Shown here: positions 28,163-35,730 of the stretch, one piece after another
How positions within the stretch are numbered: position 1 is the stretch's first letter
Layout: every line of letters begins with the position of its first letter
Source: JANQJA01 sp047947185
GTDB lineage: Bacteria > Pseudomonadota > Gammaproteobacteria > Pseudomonadales > Azotimanducaceae
DNA length: 64,000 nucleotides
Assembly (NCBI GenBank): GCA_047947185.1
Contig: CP170502.1
Coordinates: forward strand, 1,674,001 to 1,738,000
Reading direction: 5' to 3'
Notes under the pieces: model-generated
The model's database searches: none
Told to the model about the DNA's origin: nothing
The model's input: the letters and a program-made list of their open reading frames with translations, nothing else
Made by a program: the position numbers and the translations under genes

Positions 28163-30004
28163 TCAGAGAATCTGCCAGTAGGTCATCAACCAGACCACTG
28201 CAATACCTGCCATCACAACCACCAGGTAACCCAGTTTGGCGGTCCGTGTTACCGCGACATCACGCAGCACAGACGGCGCAAAAACCACACAGGCAAAAGC
28301 CAGGGCGCTGGTGATGTAGGGGATCAACAGGGCCGCCTGGAGCGGGGCCGATATACCAAAAACGATGTCATTCGCGCCTGCCGTCACTGAAAGTCCCACC
28401 GCAAAAAACACCAGGACAGACAGTGCCATCCACCAGGCCAGCAGGCGAAATCGTGCCACGCTTGCCGGCAGCACATAGCGCCGGTTGAAACGCTGAATCG
28501 TCCAGCCAATGCTCACCCACAACAACACGAGCAGGCTGAGATTGATCAGCAACTGGTGTAACGCCGGAGAGTCAACACCCTCGAGTCGCTCAAAAGCCAC
28601 CACCGGTGATGAACTGAAGTACAGGTGAGAGGCAATACCCTTCTCATTCGTTTCGAACGTGATGCGTGAATCCGAGTCGGACACTGCAAAGGTCAGTGGC
28701 GCAATCTCCGTGAGGTAATTGACCTGGCCACCACCTGCCAGCATCAGCTCACCTGTTGGGCTCACCGAAACCTGCATGGCACCCAGCAGTTTGATGAGTT
28801 TCGTAAAGTCGTGGTGGGAATGCCGCAGCGAACCGTAGTAACCCACCAGCACGGCAGGATCAGTCCGCTCGAATGAGTGCTCCGGAGCCGGTGCCTTGCC
28901 AAAGTATCGATCCAGGAACCCGCGTTCAAAAGCCCCTCGGAGGTAACCACCCGCGGCACTGTTGGTTGAGATAAACCAGCCCACACCCACCTCGGGCATC
29001 AGCTTCAGTTCAGAATGGAACCAGAGCGTATCGCCGCCATGCCCCAGCAGCAGTTGCCCGTGGCTGCTGGTTTCGTAGAAACCATGCATGATGCCCGTGG
29101 TATCGGGCACCGCGCGAAACAGCACTGACTGCATTTCGGCATTGCTCGCCGGGCTCAGGATGGCACCACCGTTATTCAAAAATGCACTCAGCAGCGCCAT
29201 CATGTCAGCGCCGCTGGCACTGGCACTGCCGGCCGGGGCGGCGGGCACAAATTCGAAGTCTTGCTCAACATACCGGCCAGCGACCCACTCGTATCCTTTG
29301 GACATGTCAGTCGCAATGTTTTCCGGCAGGGGTTGGCGCATGGTGGTGTGGTCCATGCCAAGCGGTTCCAGGATGTGCCGCTCCACGTAGCTTGCCCAGG
29401 GTTCCCCACTGACCTCCTCAACAATGAGGCCCGCCAGGGCCACCCCGTGGTTGGAATAGGACGCCAGCTGACCGGGCGGCCGCACGCGCGCCGGCATCTC
29501 TTCCTGCAATAACTCTCGCAGTGGCCGCAGACTCGACGCCTCTCGCGAGAACAGGCCCAGCACATGGTCTTCGAACCCGGGCGTGTGTGTCATCAGGTGT
29601 TTGATCGTGATGGGCTGGGCGAAGGTAGCCGGGACCGCCACATCGGTCAGGTATTCATTGATGTCCGTGTCAAAATCCACCTTGCCCTGATCACGAAGCT
29701 GCATCAGGGCAACCCAGGTGAACAGCTTGGTCACCGAACCAGGACGAAACAGCGTGGTCATCGGATCCACTGGCAGTTGCTGGTCGACATCGCGGAAACC
29801 GTAACCTTTCAGCAATATCACCTCCCCCTCTGCCATGACGCCCACAACCGCACCGGCAACATGTTCTTTCTGCATCACCGTGGTGATGACGCCGTCCGCA
29901 AATGCCTCCAGGTCCCCCGGCACCAGCAGAGCGCGCCCCGTGTCATTCGCCCGGGCGCACTGGCCCGCAAGCAGCACCAGGACAATCAGTATGAGTCTTG
30001 CCAT
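28163..30004 (-). CDS. Serine hydrolase (class C beta-lactamase/PBP4* fold) with C-terminal membrane domain
   Basis: A 613-residue exported protein. After a signal peptide comes a class C beta-lactamase-type domain with the nucleophile in SVTK (SxxK), the YSN motif (YSNHGVA) and GHGGDTLW as the KTG equivalent. The last 140 residues hold about four membrane helices (LLINLSLLVLLWVSIGW, LLAWWMALSVLVFFAVGL and others), anchoring the enzyme. ATG at 30004 is preceded by GGGAGGGAGG. Homologues act as D-amino-acid peptidases or esterases. It heads a run with two MFS carriers. Confidence 0.88.
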   Translation of the reverse strand: MARLILIVLVLLAGQCARANDTGRALLVPGDLEAFADGVITTVMQKEHVAGAVVGVMAEGEVILLKGYGFRDVDQQLPVDPMTTLFRPGSVTKLFTWVALMQLRDQGKVDFDTDINEYLTDVAVPATFAQPITIKHLMTHTPGFEDHVLGLFSREASSLRPLRELLQEEMPARVRPPGQLASYSNHGVALAGLIVEEVSGEPWASYVERHILEPLGMDHTTMRQPLPENIATDMSKGYEWVAGRYVEQDFEFVPAAPAGSASASGADMMALLSAFLNNGGAILSPASNAEMQSVLFRAVPDTTGIMHGFYETSSHGQLLLGHGGDTLWFHSELKLMPEVGVGWFISTNSAAGGYLRGAFERGFLDRYFGKAPAPEHSFERTDPAVLVGYYGSLRHSHHDFTKLIKLLGAMQVSVSPTGELMLAGGGQVNYLTEIAPLTFAVSDSDSRITFETNEKGIASHLYFSSSPVVAFERLEGVDSPALHQLLINLSLLVLLWVSIGWTIQRFNRRYVLPASVARFRLLAWWMALSVLVFFAVGLSVTAGANDIVFGISAPLQAALLIPYITSALAFACVVFAPSVLRDVAVTRTAKLGYLVVVMAGIAVVWLMTYWQIL

Positions 30005-30111
30005 TTGAACCTCCCTCCCGGCGAACGTTAATGGATTTGCGTGCGGCGCACCAGTAGCCAGCAAACCACCACCTGCGTATGCTCTGACCAGGCACCAACC
30101 GGGGAACAGCC

Positions 30112-31143
30112 ATGCCTGTCAGTTTTGGTTTCAACCGTTTTGATATGCGCTCCGCCGAGCAGTTTGCGACCAGCGTCCGGGAAGGTGAGATGTTGGGCTA
30201 CGATATTGCCTGGATCCCCTCTTCGCCCCTGTTGGTACAGGACCCTTATGTCCTGCTGGCCCTGGCTGCAACCCAGACCAGCCGAATCCATCTTGGCCCA
30301 ATGATCGAAAACCCGGTGACCCGTCACCCCGCTGTGATAGCCGGCTCAATTGCGACCCTGGCCAGGCTCTCAGGTGGCCGGGCGGAACTCGCGCTTGGTG
30401 TTGGGGACACAGCCGTGCGAACCCTTGGCCTGGGTCCCGCCAGGGTCGCTGAACTCGAGGCGGCAACAAGGACCGTCAAGGGACTGCTGGCCGGTGACAA
30501 ACTGGATTTCCAGGGTACAGGCTCACGACTTCGCCATGCGGCCGGCGCGCCCATCTGGATTGCAGCGGGCGGCCCCCGCACCCTGGCACTGGCCGGCGCC
30601 CTGGCCGACGGCGTTATCATCAGGGTAGGCACGCACCAGACCAACATCAAAGCCGCGATCGATCAGGCATTAAGCGGCGCCGAAAGTGCCGGCCGGGATC
30701 CGGCGACACTGCGTTTTGGTGCCGTGTTCCATACCGTCTTGAGTGATGACGAGGCCATCGTCAATACCGTTGGGCGCGCTATCGCAGCCGGTTACTATGA
30801 GTATGCGCCCTACCTTTTTGATCGCATTGGCGCGAGTTGGGACGGGCCCGACATTGAGGAACTGAAGACGCAGATCTGGCAGGACTTTCACCACACGCCG
30901 GACCTGGTGGCAGCGGGCAAACTGGTACATTTCCTGCCTGACCAGACGCTTGCGGACTTCTGCCTGCACGGCAGCAGTACAGAAATCCATGCGCAACTCG
31001 CCGCAATCCGGCGCGCAAACCCCCGCATTTCCATGGTGGTACCCCACCCCATGACGCCGCTGGCGGCGCCTGGCGAACAGCCACACCTGGCGTTCATGCG
31101 CGATTTTGCCGACAGCATCTTCCCCGACCGTGACAGCCTTTAG
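30112..31143 (+). CDS. LLM-class flavin-dependent oxidoreductase
   Basis: A 343-residue bacterial luciferase-like TIM-barrel monooxygenase or F420-dependent reductase. Typical pieces are GYDIAWIPSSPLLVQDPYVL, RIHLGPMIENPVTRHPAVIA, ELALGVGDTAVRTLGL and PIWIAAGGPRTLALAGALADG. The last motif resembles the F420/FMN-binding segment of methylene-H4MPT-reductase-like members, so either cofactor is possible. It is divergent from the serine hydrolase gene and is followed by a 243-nt spacer. Confidence 0.88.
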   Translation: MPVSFGFNRFDMRSAEQFATSVREGEMLGYDIAWIPSSPLLVQDPYVLLALAATQTSRIHLGPMIENPVTRHPAVIAGSIATLARLSGGRAELALGVGDTAVRTLGLGPARVAELEAATRTVKGLLAGDKLDFQGTGSRLRHAAGAPIWIAAGGPRTLALAGALADGVIIRVGTHQTNIKAAIDQALSGAESAGRDPATLRFGAVFHTVLSDDEAIVNTVGRAIAAGYYEYAPYLFDRIGASWDGPDIEELKTQIWQDFHHTPDLVAAGKLVHFLPDQTLADFCLHGSSTEIHAQLAAIRRANPRISMVVPHPMTPLAAPGEQPHLAFMRDFADSIFPDRDSL

Positions 31144-31320
31144 CCAGCGGCAGGCTGGTCCCGCCGTCGCAAGCGAAATCGTCAGACTACCGGAAACCTC
31201 GGTTTTGTCGATGTTTGATGTCGGAAAAATTTACAAATAAACATGCCTGCTGATCTCCGCTGTTCACGCGATTCTTACAACCTATTGTTTTATATTGCTA
31301 TTTCCGCTTCATCCAGATTT

Positions 31321-31336
31321 TGGCCCACATTTTGCT
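31321..31336 (+). promoter_or_regulatory. Sigma-54 (RpoN) -24/-12 promoter match
   Basis: TGGCCCACATTTTGCT has GG at 31322-31323 and GC at 31334-31335, exactly ten bases apart, in the frame TGGCnC-N5-TTGCT of the sigma-54 consensus (TGGCAC-N5-TTGCA/T). Transcription would begin near 31347, leaving a leader of about 40 nt before the PEP-CTERM gene at 31387. Sigma-54 control by PrsK/PrsR-type systems is known for PEP-CTERM regulons elsewhere. Confidence 0.6.
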
Positions 31337-31386
31337 GATTAGAATGCAGCAACAAAAATCCGAAGGACATCCAGGGAGATTCTGGT

Positions 31387-32091
31387 ATGAAATTTCTAAA
31401 AGCAGTTCTGTTTGGCACGCTCGCAACGCTGGCATCGGTTGCGCAAGCGGGTGTGGTGGACTTCAAGGCGCTGGCAAATGCAGCCGAGAGAGGCTATGCG
31501 CTATCGGGCCTGACCATCAACGCCGGTGGTGGCATCGCTGCCGCTTCCGGTGGTACGGGTGCCACCTTCCTGACGGTCTATGCCATCGAAGGCAGTTACC
31601 CTAACTTCATTCACCCTTACCTCGATTCCGGCAATGCCGGCCTGGGTGCATGTAACGACCTGACAGCTGCATTTCAATGTACCCCCTCCAATGATGATAA
31701 CGTCACCACGGATGCCGGGGGCAGTGAGGCGCTGTTTTTCGTGTTCGCCCAGTCTGTGAACCTGGGCAACATATTCCTGAACAACAATCATGATGGCGAC
31801 AAGTCACTGCTCGGCGACTCAGTCCTCATTAACGGTGTTGCCAGGCAACTGCTTAATGGCGGGGTCCTGCAGGATTCGTCCTATGATCTTGGCTCACTCG
31901 GCATTAACCCGACAACCGGCTTCACCATTGGTCACACGGGTGCAACCTGTACAGGTGAGAATACCAGCAGTCAGGACTGCGAGTTTTATGTCAGCAAGCT
32001 GGAATGGACCTCGGTACCGGCACCAGCACCCTTGGCCCTGTTTGGCCTTGGTCTGCTTGGCATGGGTGCCATTCGCCGCCGCGCCGGTTAG
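31387..32091 (+). CDS. Exported protein with PEP-CTERM-like (VPxP-type) sorting signal
   Basis: A 234-residue protein with a signal peptide ending AQAG and no recognised enzymatic domain. The C-terminus has the tripartite sorting signal: VPAPAP, a hydrophobic helix (LALFGLGLLGMGAI) and the basic tail RRRAG. This is the VPxxP variant of PEP-CTERM, recognised by an exosortase and linked to exopolysaccharide producers. The middle is Gly/Ala/Ser/Asn-rich with four cysteines, suggesting a disulfide-held beta structure. It stands alone between a sigma-54-type promoter and a strong terminator. No exosortase gene is in this window. Confidence 0.85.
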   Translation: MKFLKAVLFGTLATLASVAQAGVVDFKALANAAERGYALSGLTINAGGGIAAASGGTGATFLTVYAIEGSYPNFIHPYLDSGNAGLGACNDLTAAFQCTPSNDDNVTTDAGGSEALFFVFAQSVNLGNIFLNNNHDGDKSLLGDSVLINGVARQLLNGGVLQDSSYDLGSLGINPTTGFTIGHTGATCTGENTSSQDCEFYVSKLEWTSVPAPAPLALFGLGLLGMGAIRRRAG

Positions 32092-32116
32092 CACCACCTT
32101 CCCGGGATTCAAACCC

Positions 32117-32149
32117 AAAAAAAGGGCGACTTGGAGTCGCCCTTTTTTT
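32117..32149 (+). terminator. Rho-independent terminator of the PEP-CTERM gene
   Basis: A 9-bp perfect stem (AGGGCGACT at 32123-32131, AGTCGCCCT at 32135-32143) with a short loop is flanked by seven A upstream and seven T downstream. It would also work in the opposite direction for the convergent DUF1993 locus. Confidence 0.92.
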
Positions 32150-32179
32150 GTCCCGATCTTTTGCCGGATTCAGCCCGGC

Positions 32180-32680
32180 TCAGGCCCCACCGAGATAGTC
32201 CATCTTGCCCAGCTTGACCCCGTTATGACGCAGGATGTTGTAGGCCGTCACCACGTGGAACGAAAAATTGGCCAGGGCAAAACCCATCAGGAAACTCACG
32301 CCGTCCAGCTTCAGGGTACCGCTCTGCAGGGGAAGTTCGATGGTCCTGGTTTAGGCACCTTCAAACTGCTCCGGCTTGAGCCCGTCCAGGAAGGTAATGG
32401 TTGTAGCGATGCGCGCCTTGAGCGCCTCGAACGTCTCTTCGGTGTCGGCAATAGCGGGCACTTCAACCCCGGCGAGCTGGCCTGCACCACGACGTGCTGA
32501 ATCTGACGCTATCTGGATCTGACGTTTCAGCGGAAACATGTCCGGTGCAAGACGGGCGTTAACCAGCACGTCCGGGTCTATGCCATTGGCCTCTGCATGC
32601 GCTTCTGCCTTGCCAAGAATGTTGGTCAGGCTGGTCAGGGTTCTTTTGAAGGTGGGTACTGCAACATTGTAGAGCGACAT
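32180..32680 (-). pseudogene. DUF1993 gene interrupted by a single in-frame stop codon
   Basis: Reading from ATG 32680 (AAGGAAG upstream) gives a normal DUF1993 start (MSLYNVAVPTFKRTLTSL) and RLAPDMFPLKRQIQIASD, up to EQFEGA, where a TAA (32353-32351) stops translation at 109 residues. The same frame continues beyond it for 56 more codons as TRTIELPLQSG ... NFSFHVVTAYNILRHNGVKLGK and ends at a TGA at 32180-32182, the normal family C-terminus. Total length of 166 positions fits the family. The TAA stands where Glu (GAA) would fit, so one base change explains it. It could be a real nonsense mutation, recoding or a sequencing error. Confidence 0.88.
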
Positions 32681-32821
32681 GTCCGCTTCCTTGGGTTCAG
32701 TGATTGAGGTGCGCATGACTTGGGGGTCAGCCAGGGCAATATCAAGCCCGTCGCCAGCAAAGATTCAAGCACCCTCGACAATGTGAGATCATACGCCCCT
32801 TGTAATCCCTGAGACGCCAAC

Positions 32822-33193
32822 ATGCCGAAACTGAACCCACTCACCGAGACCGAGCGCCGGGTCATCATCAACAAGGGAACTGAAATGCCCTTTACCGGTG
32901 AATACGATAATTTTTTTGAAGGTGGGCTTTACGTCTGCCGCCAGTGTGACGCCCCACTCTACCGCTCCGAGGACAAGTTCCAGGCCCACTGCGGCTGGCC
33001 GGCCTTCGATGATGAGATTGAGGGTGCCGTAAAACGTGAGCCCGACCCGGACGGAATGCGTACGGAGATTCTCTGCGCCAACTGTGATGGTCACCTGGGA
33101 CACGTCTTTCTGGGTGAGGGCCTTACCGCCAAGAACACGAGACACTGCGTTAACTCCATTTCCATGAAGTTCGTCAGCAGCGACGACGCCTGA
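32822..33193 (+). CDS. msrB: Peptide-methionine (R)-S-oxide reductase MsrB
   Basis: A 123-residue MsrB, which repairs methionine-R-sulfoxide in proteins. Two zinc-binding CxxC pairs (CRQC and CANC) are intact, and HCGWPAFDD and GHLGHVF are the family signatures. The catalytic cysteine is in RHCVNS near the C-terminus, where RYCINS is usual. It is followed after 10 nt by alkC, so the two repair genes are likely co-transcribed. Confidence 0.95.
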   Translation: MPKLNPLTETERRVIINKGTEMPFTGEYDNFFEGGLYVCRQCDAPLYRSEDKFQAHCGWPAFDDEIEGAVKREPDPDGMRTEILCANCDGHLGHVFLGEGLTAKNTRHCVNSISMKFVSSDDA

Positions 33194-33203
33194 ACAGCCT
33201 GAG

Positions 33204-34337
33204 GTGAGCATCAAGGCCGAAACAGGCTTCTCGCTGAAGGATCACCTGTTCAACGAACAGAGTGTGGGCAGGCTGGCAGATGCCCTGAAGCAGGCGCACC
33301 CGCCGCTGCGACGTGCGGCGTTCATGCGCGAGTCGCTGGAAGCTTTCCCCCAACTGGAACTGAAAGCGCGCATTGATCACCTGGTGACTGTGGTAACCCG
33401 GCACCTGCCATCGCAATACAGCCATGCCCTCGGGATTCTGGCGCAGGCCCTGCCGCCACCGCTGGATCCCGACCTGCTTGATGACGACTTTGGTGAATTT
33501 ATCTGGGTTGTTCCCGGCGAATTTGCCGCGCGCCACGGCTGCACCCGGCAGCACCTCAAACGCTCGCTGGCGTTCCTGCAGGAATCAACCCAACGTTTTT
33601 CCGCTGAAAATGCCATCCGGCCTTTCCTCGCCAGCTTCCCTGACGAAACCCTGGACTTCATCCGGGAATGTGCCGCGCATGAGAATTACCACGTGCGGCG
33701 GCTGGCAACAGAAGGCACCCGGCCGCTGCTGCCCTGGTGCATGCGCGTCAACCTGCCCCGGGAGCCGGTACTTGAGGTGCTGGACATGCTCCATGCAGAT
33801 TCAACACGTTACGTCACCCGCTCGGTGGCCAACCACCTGAATGACATTGCAAAATCCGACCCCACCCTGGTGATCAGGCAACTGCGCCGCTGGCACCAGG
33901 CAGGACGCCAGACACCCGACGAGCTTGCGTGGATGACGCGCCACGCCCTGCGTACGCTCATCCGAGAAGATAACGTGGACGCACTGGCGCTGCTCGGCTA
34001 CCCGAAAAAACCCCGGATCCGGCTTGAAAGCCTTGAGGTTTCGCCAGAGGTTAAGGTCGGTGAGGCCCTGACGGTTTCAGTCGCCATGACCTCCCTGCGA
34101 TCACAGGCGCTGCTCATCACCATGAAGGTGTATTTCCGCAAGGCCAACGGTCAGCTTTCGCCCAAGGTGTTCAAGGTGAAAGACATCCAACTCACAAAAG
34201 ATGAGCCGCTCGCATTCACCAAACGGTTGCCGCTACGCCCCATGACAACCCGCACGCTTTACCCGGGCGCCCACCAGGTTGAGATTGTTGCCAATGGCAC
34301 AACCATCTCATCTGCGCCATTTTTGCTTGTCGCCTGA
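33204..34337 (+). CDS. alkC: DNA alkylation repair glycosylase AlkC, HEAT-like + Ig-like domains
   Basis: A 377-residue AlkC-type protein that excises alkylated bases without flipping them. The N-terminal region (1-260) shows HEAT-like repeats with family landmarks: LKDHLFNEQSVGRLADAL, DDDFGEFIWVVPGEFAARHG, RFSAENAIRPFLASFPDETL, HVRRLATEGTRPLLPW and RSVANHLNDIAKSDP. Residues about 265-377 are a beta-rich Ig-like domain, as in the longer AlkC subgroup. Start is GTG at 33204, 10 nt after msrB. A Ser/Arg-rich substrate pocket cannot be judged by eye. Confidence 0.88.
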   Translation: MSIKAETGFSLKDHLFNEQSVGRLADALKQAHPPLRRAAFMRESLEAFPQLELKARIDHLVTVVTRHLPSQYSHALGILAQALPPPLDPDLLDDDFGEFIWVVPGEFAARHGCTRQHLKRSLAFLQESTQRFSAENAIRPFLASFPDETLDFIRECAAHENYHVRRLATEGTRPLLPWCMRVNLPREPVLEVLDMLHADSTRYVTRSVANHLNDIAKSDPTLVIRQLRRWHQAGRQTPDELAWMTRHALRTLIREDNVDALALLGYPKKPRIRLESLEVSPEVKVGEALTVSVAMTSLRSQALLITMKVYFRKANGQLSPKVFKVKDIQLTKDEPLAFTKRLPLRPMTTRTLYPGAHQVEIVANGTTISSAPFLLVA

Positions 34338-34398
34338 CGTTCAGGCCCGAAACTCACCCAAAGACGGACGGTTATGACGTAATCGAACGGCCTCTGCC

Positions 34399-34779
34399 CT
34401 ATGGCGAAGGACGCCGTTCCATCAGGCCCACAAGGTTGTTTCCGGGGTCGCGAATGAACGCCATCCACTCAGCCTGCCCGGCGGGTCCAAACAGGCCCTT
34501 CTCATCCTTGTAGATCATGTGCGGCGCCTGTTCTGCAGCCACACCCTGGCTCGCCAGTTCCGCGCACACCGCTTCAAGGTTGTTGACCCGATAATAGACA
34601 GTGGCCGGCGCAGCATTCCGCTCCAGCAGCAGGCGAACATCACCCACCGCCAGGAAAACCAGCCCGGGCGGATCGAAGCGCGCCACCAGCCGTGCACCCA
34701 GTATGTTGCTATAGAAATTCGTCGAAGCATCCAGGTCCGGCGCTGCCAGGCCAACCTGGCCAATGGATTGAATATGCAT
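34399..34779 (-). CDS. VOC-family (glyoxalase/dioxygenase-like) protein
   Basis: A 126-residue single vicinal-oxygen-chelate protein with the paired beta-alpha-beta-beta-beta repeats (IGQVGLAAPDLDASTNFYSNILG and the later YRVNNLEAVCAELASQG, ending in DPGNNLVGLMER). The His and Glu positions of a metal site are only partly evident: E near the C-terminus is kept, whereas the first-strand His is replaced by Gly/Leu. The ATG at 34779 fits homology. Function unknown. Confidence 0.85.
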   Translation of the reverse strand: MHIQSIGQVGLAAPDLDASTNFYSNILGARLVARFDPPGLVFLAVGDVRLLLERNAAPATVYYRVNNLEAVCAELASQGVAAEQAPHMIYKDEKGLFGPAGQAEWMAFIRDPGNNLVGLMERRPSP

Positions 34780-34837
34780 CAAGTGGTCCCTCGCCACATC
34801 AACACCCGGGGATAATAGCGCAGTCCCGGTGGAGTGA

Positions 34838-34850
34838 TATAATCGCGGGC
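34838..34850 (+). promoter_or_regulatory. -10 box and GC-rich discriminator of the tRNA-Ser gene
   Basis: A perfect TATAAT at 34838-34843 is followed by the GC-rich CGCGGGC discriminator typical of stable-RNA promoters under stringent control. No clear -35 element is seen at the proper distance. Confidence 0.65.
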
Positions 34851-34857
34851 CGACCAC

Positions 34858-34947
34858 GGAGAGGTGACAGAGTGGCCGAATGTGCCTGATTCGAAATCAG
34901 GTGAACACGCAAGTGTTCCGAGGGTTCGAATCCCTCCCTCTCCGCCA
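34858..34947 (+). tRNA. tRNA-Ser (anticodon CGA)
   Basis: A 90-nt class II tRNA with acceptor stem GGAGAGG/CCTCTCC, the anticodon loop TTCGAAA (anticodon CGA at 34892-34894, reading UCG), a long variable arm (GAACACGCAAGTGTTC) and the T-arm GAGGGTTCGAATCCCTC. CCA is encoded (34945-34947). Confidence 0.97.
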
Positions 34948-34956
34948 AACAATCAA
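34929..34956 (+). repeat. 28-bp direct repeat, copy 1 (tRNA-Ser 3' end)
   Basis: Covers the last 19 nt of the tRNA, including CCA, plus nine bases after it (AACAATCAA). The same 28 bases recur at 35106-35133, 177 bp downstream. Duplicated tRNA 3' ends are the usual mark of integrase-type attachment sites or of repeat elements that target them. Confidence 0.9.
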
Positions 34957-34979
34957 GGGGCCCGACGGGTCCCTTTTTT
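34955..34979 (+). terminator. Rho-independent terminator after tRNA-Ser
   Basis: GGGGCCC and GGGTCCC form a 7-bp stem (one G-T pair) around a GAC loop, followed by six T. An outer 10-bp inverted repeat (TCCGCCAAAC at 34941-34950, GTTTGGCGGA at 34980-34989) includes the tRNA 3' end. Confidence 0.85.
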
Positions 34980-35020
34980 GTTTGGCGGACTGGCGATGGC
35001 GATGAGAAGCCTCGCGGGTT

Positions 35021-35051
35021 CGACTCATTTGCAGGACTGCAAATGAGGTCG
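35021..35051. repeat. Large hairpin between the tRNA 3'-end duplicates
   Basis: CTCATTTGCAG (35024-35034) and CTGCAAATGAG (35037-35047) form a perfect 11-bp stem around GA. Outer CGAC/GTCG pairs extend it with one bulged base. Confidence 0.8.
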
Positions 35052-35081
35052 TCTGAGCAAAGCGAGGACGCCCGCAGGGGC

Positions 35082-35101
35082 AGCCGCCATGGATGGCGGC
35101 T
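35082..35101. repeat. Second hairpin between the tRNA 3'-end duplicates
   Basis: AGCCGCCAT (35082-35090) and ATGGCGGCT (35093-35101) form a perfect 9-bp stem with a GG loop, directly before the second 28-bp copy. Two tight hairpins in 80 bp resemble REP/REPIN-type elements. Confidence 0.75.
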
Positions 35102-35105
35102 GAAC

Positions 35106-35133
35106 AATCCCTCCCTCTCCGCCAAACAATCAA
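35106..35133 (+). repeat. 28-bp direct repeat, copy 2 (duplicate of tRNA-Ser 3' end)
   Basis: Identical to 34929-34956 over 28 bases. The flanking sequences differ on both sides. No integrase gene lies between the copies. Confidence 0.9.
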
Positions 35134-35140
35134 AGCACGT

Positions 35141-35730
35141 CGTCCCGAGCGTAGCCAACGGACCTCGTTTTACTGAATGACCGCACCGGGTCACGGCATC
35201 CAATCAGAGGTCTCTCCACGCCGGCCCTTTGGGCCTCTGGTCGAGACGACAGAATATCGTCCCGAGCGTAGCCGAGGGATCTTGTCGTCCCGAGCGTAGC
35301 CGAGGGACCTCGTTTTATTGAATGACCGTACCGGGTCACGGCATCCAATCAGAGGTCTCTCCACGCCGGCCCTTTGGGCCTCTGGTCGAGACGACAGAAT
35401 ATCGTCCCGAGCGCAACCGAGGGACCTTGTCGTCCCGAGCGTAGCCGAGGGACCTCGTTTTATTGAATGACCGTACCGGGTCACGGCATCCAATCAGAGG
35501 TCTCTCCACGCCGGCCCTTTGGGCCTCTGGTCGAGACGACAGAATATCGTCCCGAGCGCAACCGAGGGACCTTGTCATCCCGAGCGTAGCCAAGGGACCT
35601 CGTTTTACTGAATGACCGCACCGGGTCACGGCATCCAATCAGAGGTCTCTCCACGCCGGCCCTTTGGGCCTCTGGTCGAGACGACAGAATATCGTCCCGA
35701 GCGCAGCCGAGGGTCCTTGTCGTCCTGAGC
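35141..35730. repeat. Four tandem 145-bp repeats plus a partial fifth
   Basis: Units begin at 35141, 35286, 35431 and 35576; a ten-base remnant starts at 35721. Copies differ at only a few positions. Each unit contains CGTCCCGAGCG(T/C)A(G/A)CC twice, a conserved GAATGACCG(C/T)ACCGGGTCACGG segment and the inverted repeat GGCCC-TTT-GGGCC. Minus-strand open frames across the array just repeat one 48-codon phrase and are not genes. This is tandem amplification of a dispersed intergenic element. Confidence 0.93.

Noticed and set aside
34929..35133. Complete integrated mobile element between the 28-bp repeats
   Set aside because: Only 149 bp lie between the copies, with no integrase, transposase or other gene.
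34799..35203. Minus-strand open frame across tRNA-Ser and the following hairpins
   Set aside because: It is antisense to the tRNA and reads hairpin DNA; translations of this kind (GREGFEPSEH-like) are well-known artefacts of tRNA-Ser loci.
35130..35638. Three overlapping minus-strand frames of 72-100 residues repeating one phrase
   Set aside because: They are translations of the 145-bp tandem repeats, with no start signal and no family.
35141..35730. Possible CRISPR array
   Set aside because: The unit is 145 bp with no short constant repeat alternating with unique spacers, and no cas genes are near.
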